From contig CAAFLX010000035.1 of NCBI GenBank assembly GCA_900763875.1, positions 28,042 to 92,041 of the forward strand: 64,000 nucleotides of DNA, read 5' to 3'. Positions 16,136-26,600 of this stretch are shown here, piece by piece (the stretch's first letter is position 1; every line of letters begins with the position of its first letter). The notes under the pieces were generated by a model. That model was given only the letters and a program-made list of their open reading frames with translations, had not been told where the DNA came from and made no database searches. The translations under genes were made by a program, and so were the position numbers. The stretch comes from Clostridia bacterium (lineage in GTDB: Bacteria; Bacillota; Clostridia; Christensenellales; CAG-917).

Positions 16136-16708
16136 ATGAAAGACAAAGACAAGAAAGCAACACTTGAAACCGAAAGCGTCGAGGCGCAAGAGCAAGAAGA
16201 AACCGCAAAATCCGTCGAGATTGACAGAGAGGGATTGAGCGACGAGCAATATATCGCGGCTCTTGAAGAAAGGCTCGGACAGGCAATCGCAGAGGCTGAA
16301 ACCTGCAAGGGATTGACTCAAAGATTGCAAGCGGACTTCGACAACTACAGAAAGCGCAACAACTCGATTGCAGAAGATATGAAATTGCTTGGCGAATCGG
16401 TGGTGATTGAAAAGATGCTCACCGTGCTTGACAACTGCGACCTTGCAAGGACGTATCTCAAAGACGAGGCGGCTCTTACGGGATTCAATATGATGGAAGG
16501 ACAAATCCTCTCGGCTTTGGGCGGATTCGGACTCAAAGAAGTGGAGGCTCTTGACAAAGACTTCGACGCAAAGTTTATGAACGCGGTTGAAAGAGTCAAG
16601 GACGAGCAAAAACAAGGCAAGGTTGTCGAGGTGCTTGCAAAGGGCTATATGCTCGGCGCAAAACTTCTTCGCCCGTCAAGCGTCAAAGTGGGATACTGGG
16701 AAGAGTGA
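16136..16708 (+). CDS. grpE: GrpE, nucleotide exchange factor of DnaK
   Basis: A 190-residue co-chaperone that releases ADP from DnaK. The N-terminal 60 residues are acidic and helical; the long coiled-coil continues to RLQADFDNYRKR (the GrpE signature) and the C-terminal beta domain contains VVEVLAKGYMLGAKLLRPSSVKVG. ATG 16136 is chosen rather than an earlier in-frame start inside hrcA because it gives normal length and has AAGGA about 11 nt upstream. It lies in the CIRCE-controlled operon. Confidence 0.95.
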   Translation: MKDKDKKATLETESVEAQEQEETAKSVEIDREGLSDEQYIAALEERLGQAIAEAETCKGLTQRLQADFDNYRKRNNSIAEDMKLLGESVVIEKMLTVLDNCDLARTYLKDEAALTGFNMMEGQILSALGGFGLKEVEALDKDFDAKFMNAVERVKDEQKQGKVVEVLAKGYMLGAKLLRPSSVKVGYWEE

Positions 16709-16850
16709 CGTCTTGCACAAGCAAACACGATATAGCAAAGATAAAAGATGGCAAACAACGCCGAGCAATATAAATAACCCGGCAACGTAAACAATCAAGA
16801 TATTTCCGCACAAAATGCGAAAACATAAAAATATAAAGAAAATAAGTTTC

Positions 16851-16868
16851 TTCCCGTCAAAGCGGGAA
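16851..16868 (+). other. Hairpin directly before the dnaK ribosome-binding site
   Basis: TTCCCG/CGGGAA (6 bp, 6-nt loop) ends 2 nt before the GGAG SD (16871-16874) of dnaK. No T-run follows, so it is not a terminator; it may be an mRNA processing or stability element in the 173-nt grpE-dnaK gap. Confidence 0.5.
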
Positions 16869-16881
16869 AAGGAGTAAGAAT

Positions 16882-18723
16882 ATGGGAAAGATTATCGGTA
16901 TTGACCTTGGCACGACAAACTCGTGCGTAGCAGTTATGGAAGGCGGTGAAGCGGTGGTTATCCCCAACGCCGAAGGTATGAGAACGACTCCGTCTGTCGT
17001 CGCGTTCACAAAGGACGGCGAAAGACTCGTCGGCGAAATCGCAAAACGTCAAGCGGTGGCAAACCCCGACCATACCGTAAGTTCCATCAAAAGAGAGATG
17101 GGCTCCGACTACAAGGTGAAAATTGATAGCAAGGAATACACACCTCAAGAAATCTCCGCTATGATTTTGACAAAGCTCAAAAACGACGCGGAAAAATATC
17201 TCGGCGAAAAGGTCACGGAAGCGGTTATCACCGTTCCTGCATACTTCACCGACTCTCAACGTCAAGCAACCAAGGACGCAGGCAAAATCGCAGGACTCGA
17301 AGTGAAGCGTATCATCAACGAGCCTACGGCGGCGGCTTTGGCATACGGCATCGACAAGGACGAAAATAAGAACCAAAAAGTGCTTATCTTCGACCTCGGC
17401 GGCGGCACGTTCGACGTTTCTATCCTCGAGCTTGGCGACGGCGTGTTTGAAGTTTTGGCAACCGCGGGCAACAACCGCTTGGGCGGCGACGACTTCGACA
17501 AACGCGTTATGGATTGGATTGTAAGCGAGTTCAAGAGAGAACACGGCGTTGACCTCACCAAAGACAAAATGGCAATGCAACGTATCAAAGAAGCGGCTGA
17601 AAAGGCGAAAATCGACTTGTCCGGCGTGACCAAAGCAAAGATTTCGCTCCCGTTCATCGCAATGGAAAACGGCGTGCCCATGCACCTCGATATGGAGCTT
17701 ACAAGAGCAAAATTCGACTCCCTCACCGAGGATCTCGTCAAGGCAACTCAAGGCCCGATGCAACAAGCTCTCAAAGACGCGGGACTTTCTTACAGCGACA
17801 TCGCAAAGGTCATCATGGTTGGTGGCTCGACTCGTGTGCCTGCCGTGTATGAATCCGTCAAACGCCTCACCGGCAAAGACCCGTACAAGGGAATCAACCC
17901 CGACGAGTGCGTGGCTTTGGGCGCGGCAATCCAAGGCGGCGTGCTTGCAGGCGAAGTGAAAGATATGCTCTTGCTTGACGTCACTCCGTTGTCGCTCGGC
18001 ATCGAAACGCTCGGCGGCGTATGCACCAAACTCATCGACAGAAACACCACCATTCCTACAAGCAAATCGCAAGTGTTCAGCACCGCGGCTGACAATCAAA
18101 CCGCTGTTGACATTCACGTTTTGCAAGGTGAAAGACAATTTGCTCGCGACAACAAGACTCTTGGCAGATTCGAGCTTGTCGGCATCGCTCCCGCACCGCG
18201 CGGAATTCCGCAAATCGAAGTCACTTTCGACATCGACGCAAACGGCATCGTATCCGTCAAGGCTTGCGACAAGGCAACGGGCAAATCTCAATCAATCACC
18301 ATCACCGCGTCTTCAAACCTCACCGAGGCAGACATCGATGCAGCCGTCAAGGACGCAGAGAAGTACGCCGAAGAGGACAAGAAACGTAGGGCGGTTGTGG
18401 ACGCAAAGAACAACGCCGAACAACTCATCTTTGCAGTTGACAAATTCGTGAGCGAGAACGGCGACAAGCTCGAAGAGGCGGACAAGACTCAAGTCACCGA
18501 CGCAACCAAGGTTGCATCCGAGGAGCTTGCAAAGGCAGAGACCGAGGACGACGTCAAGAACGTTGTTGAAACTCTCACCAAAGTGACAGATCCTATCTTC
18601 ACGAAATTCTATCAACAAAACCCCGAAGCGGCAGCTGAGGCTGCAAAGCAAGCGGGCATCAATCCCGAGGACTTCCAAGGCGGCGAAAACCCCGACGGAA
18701 GCGTGGACGGAACTGTTGACTAA
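16882..18723 (+). CDS. dnaK: DnaK (Hsp70) chaperone
   Basis: The ATP-dependent Hsp70 that folds nascent and heat-damaged proteins with DnaJ and GrpE. The 613-residue protein starts [17 protein letters not shown], has [14 protein letters not shown] in the ATPase domain and the substrate domain with [16 protein letters not shown]. The N-terminal ATPase domain lacks the insertion of about two dozen residues found in Gram-negative DnaK, as expected for Bacillota. SD GGAG lies 7 nt upstream. It shares the CIRCE-controlled operon; a stable hairpin separates it from dnaJ. Confidence 0.98.
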   Translation: MGKIIGIDLGTTNSCVAVMEGGEAVVIPNAEGMRTTPSVVAFTKDGERLVGEIAKRQAVANPDHTVSSIKREMGSDYKVKIDSKEYTPQEISAMILTKLKNDAEKYLGEKVTEAVITVPAYFTDSQRQATKDAGKIAGLEVKRIINEPTAAALAYGIDKDENKNQKVLIFDLGGGTFDVSILELGDGVFEVLATAGNNRLGGDDFDKRVMDWIVSEFKREHGVDLTKDKMAMQRIKEAAEKAKIDLSGVTKAKISLPFIAMENGVPMHLDMELTRAKFDSLTEDLVKATQGPMQQALKDAGLSYSDIAKVIMVGGSTRVPAVYESVKRLTGKDPYKGINPDECVALGAAIQGGVLAGEVKDMLLLDVTPLSLGIETLGGVCTKLIDRNTTIPTSKSQVFSTAADNQTAVDIHVLQGERQFARDNKTLGRFELVGIAPAPRGIPQIEVTFDIDANGIVSVKACDKATGKSQSITITASSNLTEADIDAAVKDAEKYAEEDKKRRAVVDAKNNAEQLIFAVDKFVSENGDKLEEADKTQVTDATKVASEELAKAETEDDVKNVVETLTKVTDPIFTKFYQQNPEAAAEAAKQAGINPEDFQGGENPDGSVDGTVD

Positions 18724-18749
18724 TCTCAACGATATGCAAAATAGGTCTA

Positions 18750-18773
18750 GGCGCAACGGGCAACCGTTGCGCC
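18750..18773 (+). other. 10-bp GNRA-loop hairpin between dnaK and dnaJ
   Basis: GGCGCAACGG (18750-18759) pairs perfectly with CCGTTGCGCC (18764-18773) around a GCAA tetraloop. There is no T-run behind it, so transcription should continue; a role in mRNA stability or in lowering dnaJ relative to dnaK is plausible. Confidence 0.7.
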
Positions 18774-18861
18774 AAGGCGTATAAAAGAAGTCGATTTTCG
18801 GCTCTATCGCGCAAGGCGCACAAATACGAAAAAAGGCAACCGCTAGGTTGAAAAATAGATT

Positions 18862-20016
18862 ATGGCAGCAAAGAATTATTACGAAATACTCGGCGTTGAA
18901 AAAACCGCAAATGCCGACGAGTTGAAACTCGCCTATCGTAAACTCGCAAAGAAGTATCACCCCGATATGTATGTGTCGGCAAGCGAGCAGGAAAAAAAGG
19001 ACGCAGAGGCAAAATTCAAGGATATAAACCACGCCTACGAAGTGCTTTCCGACCCTCAAAAGCGCGCCGCATACGACACTTACGGCGATGAGAACGGGCC
19101 GCAAATGGGCGCAGGCGGTTTCGGTGGCGGCAGCGGATTCGGCGCAGGCGGTTTCGGATTCGATATGGACGACATTTTCTCGTCGATATTCTCCGGATTC
19201 GGTGGCGGTGCGTCGCGCGCCCAACGCTCCAACGCTCCCCAAAGAGGGCAGGATATCCTCGTGGGCGTTACGATTACATTTGAGGAAGCGGCGTTCGGCA
19301 CTCAAAAAACCGTCAGCGTCAAGAGAGTGGAAAACTGCGCCGAATGTAAGGGGACGGGCGCAAAGGACGGCACGGCGTTCAGAGTTTGCTCGCAATGCAA
19401 GGGTAGCGGCAGAGTCACTATGACTCAACGCACGCCTTTTGGTCAGGTCAGCACGCAAGGCGTTTGTCCCTCTTGCCACGGCACGGGTAAAATCATCACC
19501 GAAAAATGCCCCAAATGCGGCGGCATCGGGCACTTTGACAAAGTGCAAGACGTCAAGGTCAATATTCCTGCAGGCATAGATTCGGGTCAACGCGTCAGAT
19601 ACGAGAACGAAGGTCACGCAGGCACGAACGGCGGCGAGAAGGGCAGTTTGTACGTCGAAGTGCGCGTTGCTCCTCACAAACTCTTTGTGAGAAACGGGTT
19701 CGATATTTTTCTCGAAGTGCCCGTGTCAATCGTTGAGGCAACTCTCGGCACAACAATTTCAGTGCCCACGCTGTACGGCAACAAAGAGGTCAAAATTCCC
19801 GAAGGTACGCAAAGCGGCACGGTGTTTACAATCAAAAATTACGGCATAAAGAAACTCAAAGGCGCAGGCAAGGGCGATATGTTCGTCAAGGTCGTCGTCG
19901 AAGTGCCAAAGAGTGTGAGCAAGGAGCAAAAAGAGTTTTTGAAGAGATTTGATCAAATCACCGACCAAAAGAAACAGTACCCTTTGAAAAAGTCGTACGA
20001 CGAAAAAGCAAAATAA
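18862..20016 (+). CDS. dnaJ: DnaJ (Hsp40) co-chaperone
   Basis: A 384-residue type I J-protein that delivers clients to DnaK and stimulates its ATPase. Domains in order: J domain (1-72) with the HPD motif, a Gly/Phe-rich linker (about 80-120), the zinc-binding domain with four CxxCxGxG repeats (CAECKGTG, CSQCKGSG, CPSCHGTG, CPKCGGIG), then the two beta-sandwich substrate domains. The last gene of the core heat-shock set; prmA follows after 54 nt as in other Gram-positive bacteria. Confidence 0.97.
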   Translation: MAAKNYYEILGVEKTANADELKLAYRKLAKKYHPDMYVSASEQEKKDAEAKFKDINHAYEVLSDPQKRAAYDTYGDENGPQMGAGGFGGGSGFGAGGFGFDMDDIFSSIFSGFGGGASRAQRSNAPQRGQDILVGVTITFEEAAFGTQKTVSVKRVENCAECKGTGAKDGTAFRVCSQCKGSGRVTMTQRTPFGQVSTQGVCPSCHGTGKIITEKCPKCGGIGHFDKVQDVKVNIPAGIDSGQRVRYENEGHAGTNGGEKGSLYVEVRVAPHKLFVRNGFDIFLEVPVSIVEATLGTTISVPTLYGNKEVKIPEGTQSGTVFTIKNYGIKKLKGAGKGDMFVKVVVEVPKSVSKEQKEFLKRFDQITDQKKQYPLKKSYDEKAK

Positions 20017-20070
20017 CAAAAACACACGAAAGCGGCAATCTAAACCGCTCAAATGTCAGAGTGATATAAG

Positions 20071-20976
20071 ATGAAATACAAAACGATAACGGTTTTTACA
20101 AACCATAACGACGCCGACCTCATCTCGTCAGCCATGTTTGACGCAGGTGCGGGCGGTGTTTCAATTTTGGACAAACAAGACTTCCTCGACCTCGTCAAAA
20201 GCGACGTGATTTGGGACTATGTGGACGAAAGCGTGCTTGAACAAAGCGAAGTCGTCAAAGTTTCCACTATGTGCGACCCTGACGATAACGATTTTTTTGA
20301 AAATCTGCAATCCAACCTCGAAGATTTGAAAGAGAACGGAGTGCAATTCGGCGAGATTTTGATTGGCGAAATCGATGCAGCCGACTATGAAAACGAGTGG
20401 AAAAAATATTATACCCCCATACAAACCAAAAACATCACAATCGTGCCCACTTGGATTGACTACAAGGCGAGCGAGGGTGAAAAAATAATGCGCCTCGACC
20501 CCGGTATGGCGTTCGGCACAGGCTCTCACGCAACGACGAGAATGTGCCTCGAACTTATGGACGTTCTTGGCAAAGACGTTATTGACGTCGGTTGCGGAAG
20601 CGGAATTTTGGGTATTGCGGCAAAGATTTGCGGCGCAAAGAGCGTTTATATGTGCGACATTGACGAGCAAGCCGTGGAGTTTGCAGCCAAAAATGCCGCA
20701 TTAAACCGCGTTGAAGCAACAATCGAAAAAGCCGATTTGCTCGAAGGCGAACAACAAGCCGACTTTATTTTTGCCAACATTACAGCAGACATTCTTATGC
20801 GTTTTTCAAAGAGTATCGGCAAGCATTTGCGCAAAAACGGCACAATCGTGTTGTCGGGTATCATTGACACGCGACTTGACGAAGTGTTACAATGCTACCA
20901 AGATGCCGGTTATGAGATTGTAGAGCGTATGGCTATGGACGATTGGCGCGCGCTCAAACTCAAAAGAAGGACATAA
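20071..20976 (+). CDS. prmA: PrmA, ribosomal protein L11 methyltransferase
   Basis: A 301-residue SAM-dependent enzyme that trimethylates ribosomal protein L11. The N-terminal ferredoxin-like substrate domain is followed by RLDPGMAFGTGSHATTRMCLE, the SAM-binding DVGCGSGILGIAA and FANITADIL, all PrmA signatures. Its place directly after dnaJ and before rsmE is the common Bacillota order. No strong SD is seen before ATG 20071, so translation may depend on the upstream gene. Confidence 0.94.
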   Translation: MKYKTITVFTNHNDADLISSAMFDAGAGGVSILDKQDFLDLVKSDVIWDYVDESVLEQSEVVKVSTMCDPDDNDFFENLQSNLEDLKENGVQFGEILIGEIDAADYENEWKKYYTPIQTKNITIVPTWIDYKASEGEKIMRLDPGMAFGTGSHATTRMCLELMDVLGKDVIDVGCGSGILGIAAKICGAKSVYMCDIDEQAVEFAAKNAALNRVEATIEKADLLEGEQQADFIFANITADILMRFSKSIGKHLRKNGTIVLSGIIDTRLDEVLQCYQDAGYEIVERMAMDDWRALKLKRRT

Positions 20977-21079
20977 TCCGCACTTTGGCTTTGCGATTTT
21001 GGTTTGATTTTCCCATCGAAATTCAATGCGAAAATTGCAAATAGAACAAAGTAAAATATCAAAACGAGCCGATTAGAAT

Positions 21080-21805
21080 ATGGAAATTAGAAGATTTTTT
21101 GTCAATCCGCAAGATATTTGCGCAAACGGTGAAATCATCGTCTTTGGCGATGAGTTTGCCCATATGGCCAAGGTTTTGCGCTATAAGGTCGGCTACAAAG
21201 CACTCGTGTGCGCCAACGACGGAATCGAACGACTTTGCACGATAAAACAAATTGACAAAGACAAGGCGATTTTGACGGTGGACGAGCAGAGAGTGCAAGA
21301 CAAAAAAAGCGTGCACGTCACGCTTTTTGCAGGTCTTTTGAAGAACAACAAACTGGATTTTGCCATTCAAAAGGCGGTGGAACTTGGCATTGACGAGGTG
21401 CGCCCGTTCTTGTCCGACAACACGGCGGAAACCAAATTTTCGGTGGATAGAGCAAACAAAATCGCGCTCGAAGCGGCAAAACAATGCGGCTCGGCGTATT
21501 TGACCGAGGTCAAAGACCTTTGCGATTTCGATGAGATTGTCGAATCGTTTTGCAACTTTGACAGAGTGCTGTTTGCCTATGAATACGAAAAGAAAAACCG
21601 CATCAAAGATTGCGATTTGCAGGGCAAAAACATTGCGCTCGTCGTGGGTGCAGAGGGCGGTTTTTCAGAGAATGAGGCGCAAAAAGCAAAGGATAACGGC
21701 GCGCAAATCGTCACGCTCGGCAAGCGCATTTTGCGTGCGGAAACCGCCTCGATCGTGTCGTCCGCATTGCTTTTGGACGCTCTTGGAGAACTTGATTATG
21801 ACTGA
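21080..21805 (+). CDS. rsmE: RsmE, 16S rRNA m3U1498 methyltransferase
   Basis: A 241-residue SPOUT-class methyltransferase for U1498 of 16S rRNA. Visible features: N-terminal PUA-like region (RRFFVNPQDI...HMAKVLRYKVG), LFAGLLKNNKLDFAIQKAVELGI, and the knot motifs VVGAEGGFSENE and LGKRILRAETA. The stop overlaps the mtaB start by 8 nt, so the two are co-translated. Confidence 0.94.
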   Translation: MEIRRFFVNPQDICANGEIIVFGDEFAHMAKVLRYKVGYKALVCANDGIERLCTIKQIDKDKAILTVDEQRVQDKKSVHVTLFAGLLKNNKLDFAIQKAVELGIDEVRPFLSDNTAETKFSVDRANKIALEAAKQCGSAYLTEVKDLCDFDEIVESFCNFDRVLFAYEYEKKNRIKDCDLQGKNIALVVGAEGGFSENEAQKAKDNGAQIVTLGKRILRAETASIVSSALLLDALGELDYD

Positions 21806-23087
21806 CAAACTTCCCAAAATTTCGGTTTTTACACTTGGTTGCAAAGTGAATCAATATGATACGGACGCTATGCTCGCCATTTTCGAGCATGCAGGCTTTG
21901 AAATCACCGAGGGGCTTGAATTTGCCGACGTTTACGTTGTCAATTCCTGCGCCGTCACCGCCGAGGCAGAGAAGAAATCTCGTCAATCGGTGGCGAGAAT
22001 CCTCAAAGTCAATCCGAAAGCGAAGATTTTTGTGTGCGGTTGCGCCTCTCAAAACAACTTTTCGCAATTTGCAAAAAACAACGTTCAATACATATCCGGC
22101 ACTGACGGCAAGCTCGATTTCGCTCGCAAAATCGTGGAAGAATTCAAGGGCGATATTGAACAGTTTGACAAAATCGTGCCCGATAAATTTGATATTTCGT
22201 CGGTTTTCGAGGACAATGACGGCATTGTAAATTTGCGCACGAGGCATTTTATCAAGGTGCAGGACGGGTGTAACAATTTTTGCAGTTATTGCCTGATACC
22301 ATATGTGCGCGGCAGAAGTCGCTCGCGCGCGCTAGATAGCATAGAGCGTGAGCTTGACGAGGTCAAATCGGTTGCAAAAGAGGTTGTCGTGACGGGCATC
22401 AACCTGTCCGCATACGGCAAAGACAACGGCTCGTCGCTCACACAACTTATGAAAATGCTCTCGAAATATGAGTTTTCGGTGCGCCTCGGCTCGCTTGAAG
22501 TCGGCGTAATCACCAAGGAGTTTTTGGACGCGACAAAACTTGTAAAAAGATTTTGTCCGCACTTTCATCTCTCCTTGCAAAGCGGCGACAACAGCGTGCT
22601 TAAAGCGATGAATCGCCACTACACTTGCGATGAGTACTATGCCGCGGTTCGGCTCATTCGCGAGTATTATCAAGATCCTGCAATCACCACCGACATCATC
22701 GTCGGATTTCCGACGGAAGGTGAGATCGAGTTTGAAAACAGCATGAATTTTGCAAGAAAAGTGGGCTTTTCCGACATACACGTTTTCCCCTATTCGTCAC
22801 GCCGCGGCACGGTGGCAGGGCGTATGGCGACGCTTTCGCCCGAAGTCGTTCTCGACAGACAAAAGCGTATGAGTGCGTTGAAGCACGAGCTTGTTGGCAA
22901 CTACCTCAACAAGCAAATCGGCATGCCTACAAACGTGCTTTTTGAAACTCAATCTAGGGGAGTGTGGTGCGGACATTCGCCAAACTACGTCAAAGTCTAT
23001 TCAAAATCGGGCGCACACAACGAAACAAGGCTCGTCAAGCCGACGCACCTCTATCTGGACGGCGTTGCCGACGACACCGTAAAATAA
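21798..23087 (+). CDS. mtaB: MtaB, tRNA ms2t6A37 methylthiotransferase
   Basis: A 429-residue radical-SAM enzyme that converts t6A37 to ms2t6A37 in tRNA. The N-terminal domain holds the second iron-sulfur cluster (Cys in LGCKVN, NSCAVT and CGCAS); the radical-SAM cluster is in GCNNFCSYCLIP (CxxxCxxC), and a C-terminal TRAM-like part follows. ATG 21798 overlaps rsmE and has TTGGAGA in front; a longer frame from 21531 is only rsmE read out of phase. Its substrate t6A is made by the pathway that includes TsaB at the start of this window. Confidence 0.94.
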   Translation: MTDKLPKISVFTLGCKVNQYDTDAMLAIFEHAGFEITEGLEFADVYVVNSCAVTAEAEKKSRQSVARILKVNPKAKIFVCGCASQNNFSQFAKNNVQYISGTDGKLDFARKIVEEFKGDIEQFDKIVPDKFDISSVFEDNDGIVNLRTRHFIKVQDGCNNFCSYCLIPYVRGRSRSRALDSIERELDEVKSVAKEVVVTGINLSAYGKDNGSSLTQLMKMLSKYEFSVRLGSLEVGVITKEFLDATKLVKRFCPHFHLSLQSGDNSVLKAMNRHYTCDEYYAAVRLIREYYQDPAITTDIIVGFPTEGEIEFENSMNFARKVGFSDIHVFPYSSRRGTVAGRMATLSPEVVLDRQKRMSALKHELVGNYLNKQIGMPTNVLFETQSRGVWCGHSPNYVKVYSKSGAHNETRLVKPTHLYLDGVADDTVK

Positions 23088-23106
23088 AATTATCAAAGGA
23101 GAAATT

Positions 23107-23448
23107 ATGGACAACTGCATTTTTTGTAAAATCGTCAACGGAGAAATCCCATCGACCAAGCTCTATGAAGACGACGATATGATTATCATCAAAGACCTCA
23201 ATCCCCAAGCCCCCGTGCATCTTTTGCTCATTCCCAAACAGCACTATGCCGACATCGTCGAAATGAGCGATTCTCAAGCGCAAACGCTTGCAAAATGCCT
23301 CAAAAAACTTTCCACTCTCACCGACTCTCTTGGCTTGCAAAACGGTTTCCGCCTCGTTTCCAACACAGGTTTTGACGGTTGTCAATCTGTCAATCACTTG
23401 CATGTGCATATTCTTGGCGGAACAAAACTCTCCGACACCATGTGCTAA
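23107..23448 (+). CDS. HIT family nucleotide hydrolase (HINT-like)
   Basis: A 113-residue histidine-triad protein, the HINT type that hydrolyses AMP-lysine or similar nucleoside phosphoramidates. CIFCKIVNGEIPS at the N terminus and the catalytic HLHVHILGG triad near the C terminus are diagnostic. SD GGAGAA precedes ATG 23107. It closes the prmA-rsmE-mtaB run, and is followed by a palindromic element and a bidirectional terminator. Confidence 0.93.
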   Translation: MDNCIFCKIVNGEIPSTKLYEDDDMIIIKDLNPQAPVHLLLIPKQHYADIVEMSDSQAQTLAKCLKKLSTLTDSLGLQNGFRLVSNTGFDGCQSVNHLHVHILGGTKLSDTMC

Positions 23449-23452
23449 AACC

Positions 23453-23564
23453 GCGCTATTGAGCGAATAACTGCGTCAATACCCCTTGCCCATCAACTCA
23501 CGTACTCAATGTACGCTAGGGTTGCTGTTCAAGGGGTGTTTCCTTGTTCTTCATCTCAATAGTG
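23453..23564. repeat. About 110-bp nested inverted repeat (REP/MITE-like)
   Basis: Paired arms from outside in: GCTATTGAG (23455-23463) with CTCAATAG (23555-23562); ACCCCTTG (23481-23488) with CAAGGGGT (23530-23537); CAAC (23494-23497) with GTTG (23521-23524); CGTAC (23501-23505) with GTACG (23511-23515). It lies just after a gene end, has no coding potential and no T-run. No second copy was noticed in this window. Confidence 0.65.
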
Positions 23565-23593
23565 TGATTTTTAATAATTTTCGCATAAAAATG

Positions 23594-23629
23594 CAACTCC
23601 CCACCGACCTATGGTGGGGAGTTGTGTTT
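23594..23629. terminator. Bidirectional terminator, 12-bp stem
   Basis: CAACTCCCCACC (23594-23605) pairs perfectly with GGTGGGGAGTTG (23613-23624) over 7 nt, with TGTTTTT behind. It serves the HIT gene and the convergent metallophosphatase gene. Confidence 0.9.
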
Positions 23630-23644
23630 TTGCGCATTTAGTGA

Positions 23645-26600
23645 TTATGCGTTGAGTTTGGCTTTTTTCTTCTTGGCGAAGTGTATGCCCAATCCCGTGC
23701 CGACGCCGATAATCGCTGCGCCCGGAATGAGGGTGGACAAGAGGATTATCATAAGTTTGTTGTCCTTGTTGTAGATTTGCTCGATGGTGTTCGTTTCGGG
23801 ATTGTAGTAGTAGCCTGTGTAGGTGATCGTGTTGCCTTTGACGCTGACTTTGCCGAAAGTTTGGGTGTCGAGCGTGTGGAGTATGCTTGCGGTCTTGTCA
23901 AACTTTTTGGTGGTCATATCGTTTTTCTTGTAGGTGTAATACTTTGTGCCGAACGTGCCGAGTGTGACGTAGAGCGTGCCCTTTCCGTTGTAAACCACGC
24001 CGTTTTTGCTTGTCTTATCGACGATTTTGCCGTTGCCGTCAAGCAAGTAGGTGGTGGTGTAGGTGTGGTCGTGACCGCCGAAAACCATATTGACATTGTA
24101 CTTTGCAAACAGAGCGGTGAGTTGCGCTCTCATGGCGATGACTTCGCTGTCGAACGCGTGCGAGCCTGCCGAGTACAAACTCTTGTGCATAAGCACGAAT
24201 TTCCACTTGGCGTCGGTATTTTTGAGGTCGTTTTCAAGCCATTCGAGTTGAGCCTTGCCAAGCCCTTCGCTCGACGCGTCGTTGGTATCGAGGACGGTGA
24301 AGTGCGCGTTGGCGTAATCGAACGAGTAGTAGTTGTTCTCGATTGGCTTGACGTTTGCTCCGTCCTTTGCGGTGTAGTTGAAGAATCTGCCGATAGAGCC
24401 TGTCTTGTTCTCGTGGTTGCCTGCGGTGAAGAACATCGACGAGTTCAACGTGAGGTCTTGATAGGTGTCAAGAGCCATACTCCATTGATTGAAGTTCTTG
24501 CCGTTGTCGCACATGTCGCCTGCGTTGAGAATGAAGTCAAAGTTGTTGACTTTTTCGTCTTTGAGGAGAGCGTCAACCGCCTTGTGGCTTTCGTCGTACA
24601 TGCTTTGAATCATGCCTTGTATATCCGCAACGGTGAGGAATTCAAACGTATCTACGCTTCTGTCGGGAGCGGTGGTGAATTTGAGCGAGTTGCCCGTGTA
24701 GCCCTTTGTCTTGACAAAATCGACAAGCGAGAACGTGACGTCTTTGCCGTAGTTGCCCAGCACGTCGTAGTAGTAGGTTTGACCTGCTTTCAGTCCCGTG
24801 ACGGTGACGGTGGTGCAGTTCCAGTAGATAACGCTGTTTGCGTTTGCGCTGTCACGCTCGCCGTACTTGATAGGCTCTTTGACCTTTTTGCCATCGACAA
24901 CCACTTCGCGCTCGATTTGACCGTGAGTGAGGCAGAGGAGTCCGAGGTCGATGAGAGGAACGTATTGCGGTTTGGTTTGCGTAAACACGGTGGCTTTGAC
25001 GCCGTTTGCAAACTCTTTGTAGGCGGTGACGTCAAGATAATCGGTCTTGTTTTTTGCATATTCCTCAAACGCTTTTGCTTGGGAAGTGCCGACTTCGCCG
25101 ATGACGTTGCCTTGCTCGTCAAGGAGTCGGAAAGTGCCGTACACGTTCTCCTCGGTGTAGAACTTGATTGTGTAGGAAGTTGTGGAGTTTGCCGTATCGA
25201 AGTTTGCGGTGACTCTCGATGGCACTCTGCCGTTTTGTTGCGTTGCGGCGTTGAAGGTTGCGCCGACCGCGGACGGCTTGTTGAGCGTGCTCAAATAGGA
25301 CAAGCGAACGCCGTCTTTTTCATATGCCTTGTTGGGTTGATAGTAGGAAACGTTGCCGGGGTGTGCAAAGTCGTCCATATCGGGGTAGACGTCGGTTGCA
25401 AACGAGATCACGATGTCGTTTGCGATGCCGCCGATGCCCTTGTAGAAACTGTCAACGAGATAGCTGTCAAGGAAGTTTTGCACGATTGACACAACGTCCG
25501 GGCCGTCGAGCGAGAAGCCGAGCAAGTTGCCGACCAGCGACTTTATGACGGGCAGCCAGTCGTTGAGGAGATTGACAAGCACAAAGTTTTGCGCGTCGAT
25601 TGTGTAGTTTTCGGGAATGTCGATTTTGGTTTTGATATAGCCTTCGAGCAAGGGCTTTGCGGTTGAGAGGAGAGAGGGAAGTTTTTCGCCCAAGCCCTTT
25701 TTCAAACGAGCAAACGCCTCGTCGGAGATGTAGCCTTTGCTTGCCGCGTCTTTGAAGTCGAACTTGTAGTTGAGAACTGTTTTAAGCAGTGAGCCGTCCT
25801 CGGTAAAGATCGGGTCGAGCAAGGTTTTGAACAAGTCTTGCACGAATTTGCCGCTGAGAAGTTGCTCTTTCATATCCTTGACAGCCGCCACCATACGCAA
25901 GCGGTAAGTGGGGTTGTAGGGGTGCATAAACAGATAGTTTTTGCCCTCTTCGACCTTTTGTTCGTCGCCGAAGATTGCCTTTATCGACTCTGCGGTTTCG
26001 TCAAGAGAGATTTCCGTGCCGAGGGTGTGTGCGGTCATAATAAATGCCGCAACGTCCTTGATGTTCATTTTGCCGCTGTTTGCAGGGTTGACGGTTGATT
26101 TGATGCTGTCGTCGCCGTAGCTCCAAGAAAACACTTCGTCCACGACCGCTTGCACGAGGGAGAGAGCAGAGGTGTATTCCTTGCCGTTGTGCACGTAGGT
26201 TGCCCCGTTGAGCACGGTGTCGAGAACGTATTTGACGATACCGTTGGTTGCGGCAATCTTGTCTTCGACGGACATCGGAGCAGAGCCGTACTGTGCAAAT
26301 TCTTCGGGGTTCAACTTCTTGCTGAACGTCGGGAAGAGGTTGTTGAACACCATAGAAACGACCGTGCCGTCCTTATGGTTGTTGAGGTAGGAGTCAACCG
26401 CGCTCGTGAGCGTGCCGACAAGAGAATCGATGGTTTTTTGTCCCACAAAGTGGTCTGCAACTCTCTCAACCAAAACGGAGTAGATTTGCTCGTTGATGTA
26501 GTCGTTGAAGTTCATTGCGTTCATGTTGTCGTAGTTTATCATGTACGCAAGATAGTCGGGGTTGGTTGCAACGACGTCCGCCCACTTTGCCTCTTTATCC

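Noticed and set aside
23681..25489. 602-residue plus-strand ORF opposite the metallophosphatase
   Set aside because: Antisense shadow of a gene with clear domains; Val/Cys-rich composition is typical of mirrored codons.
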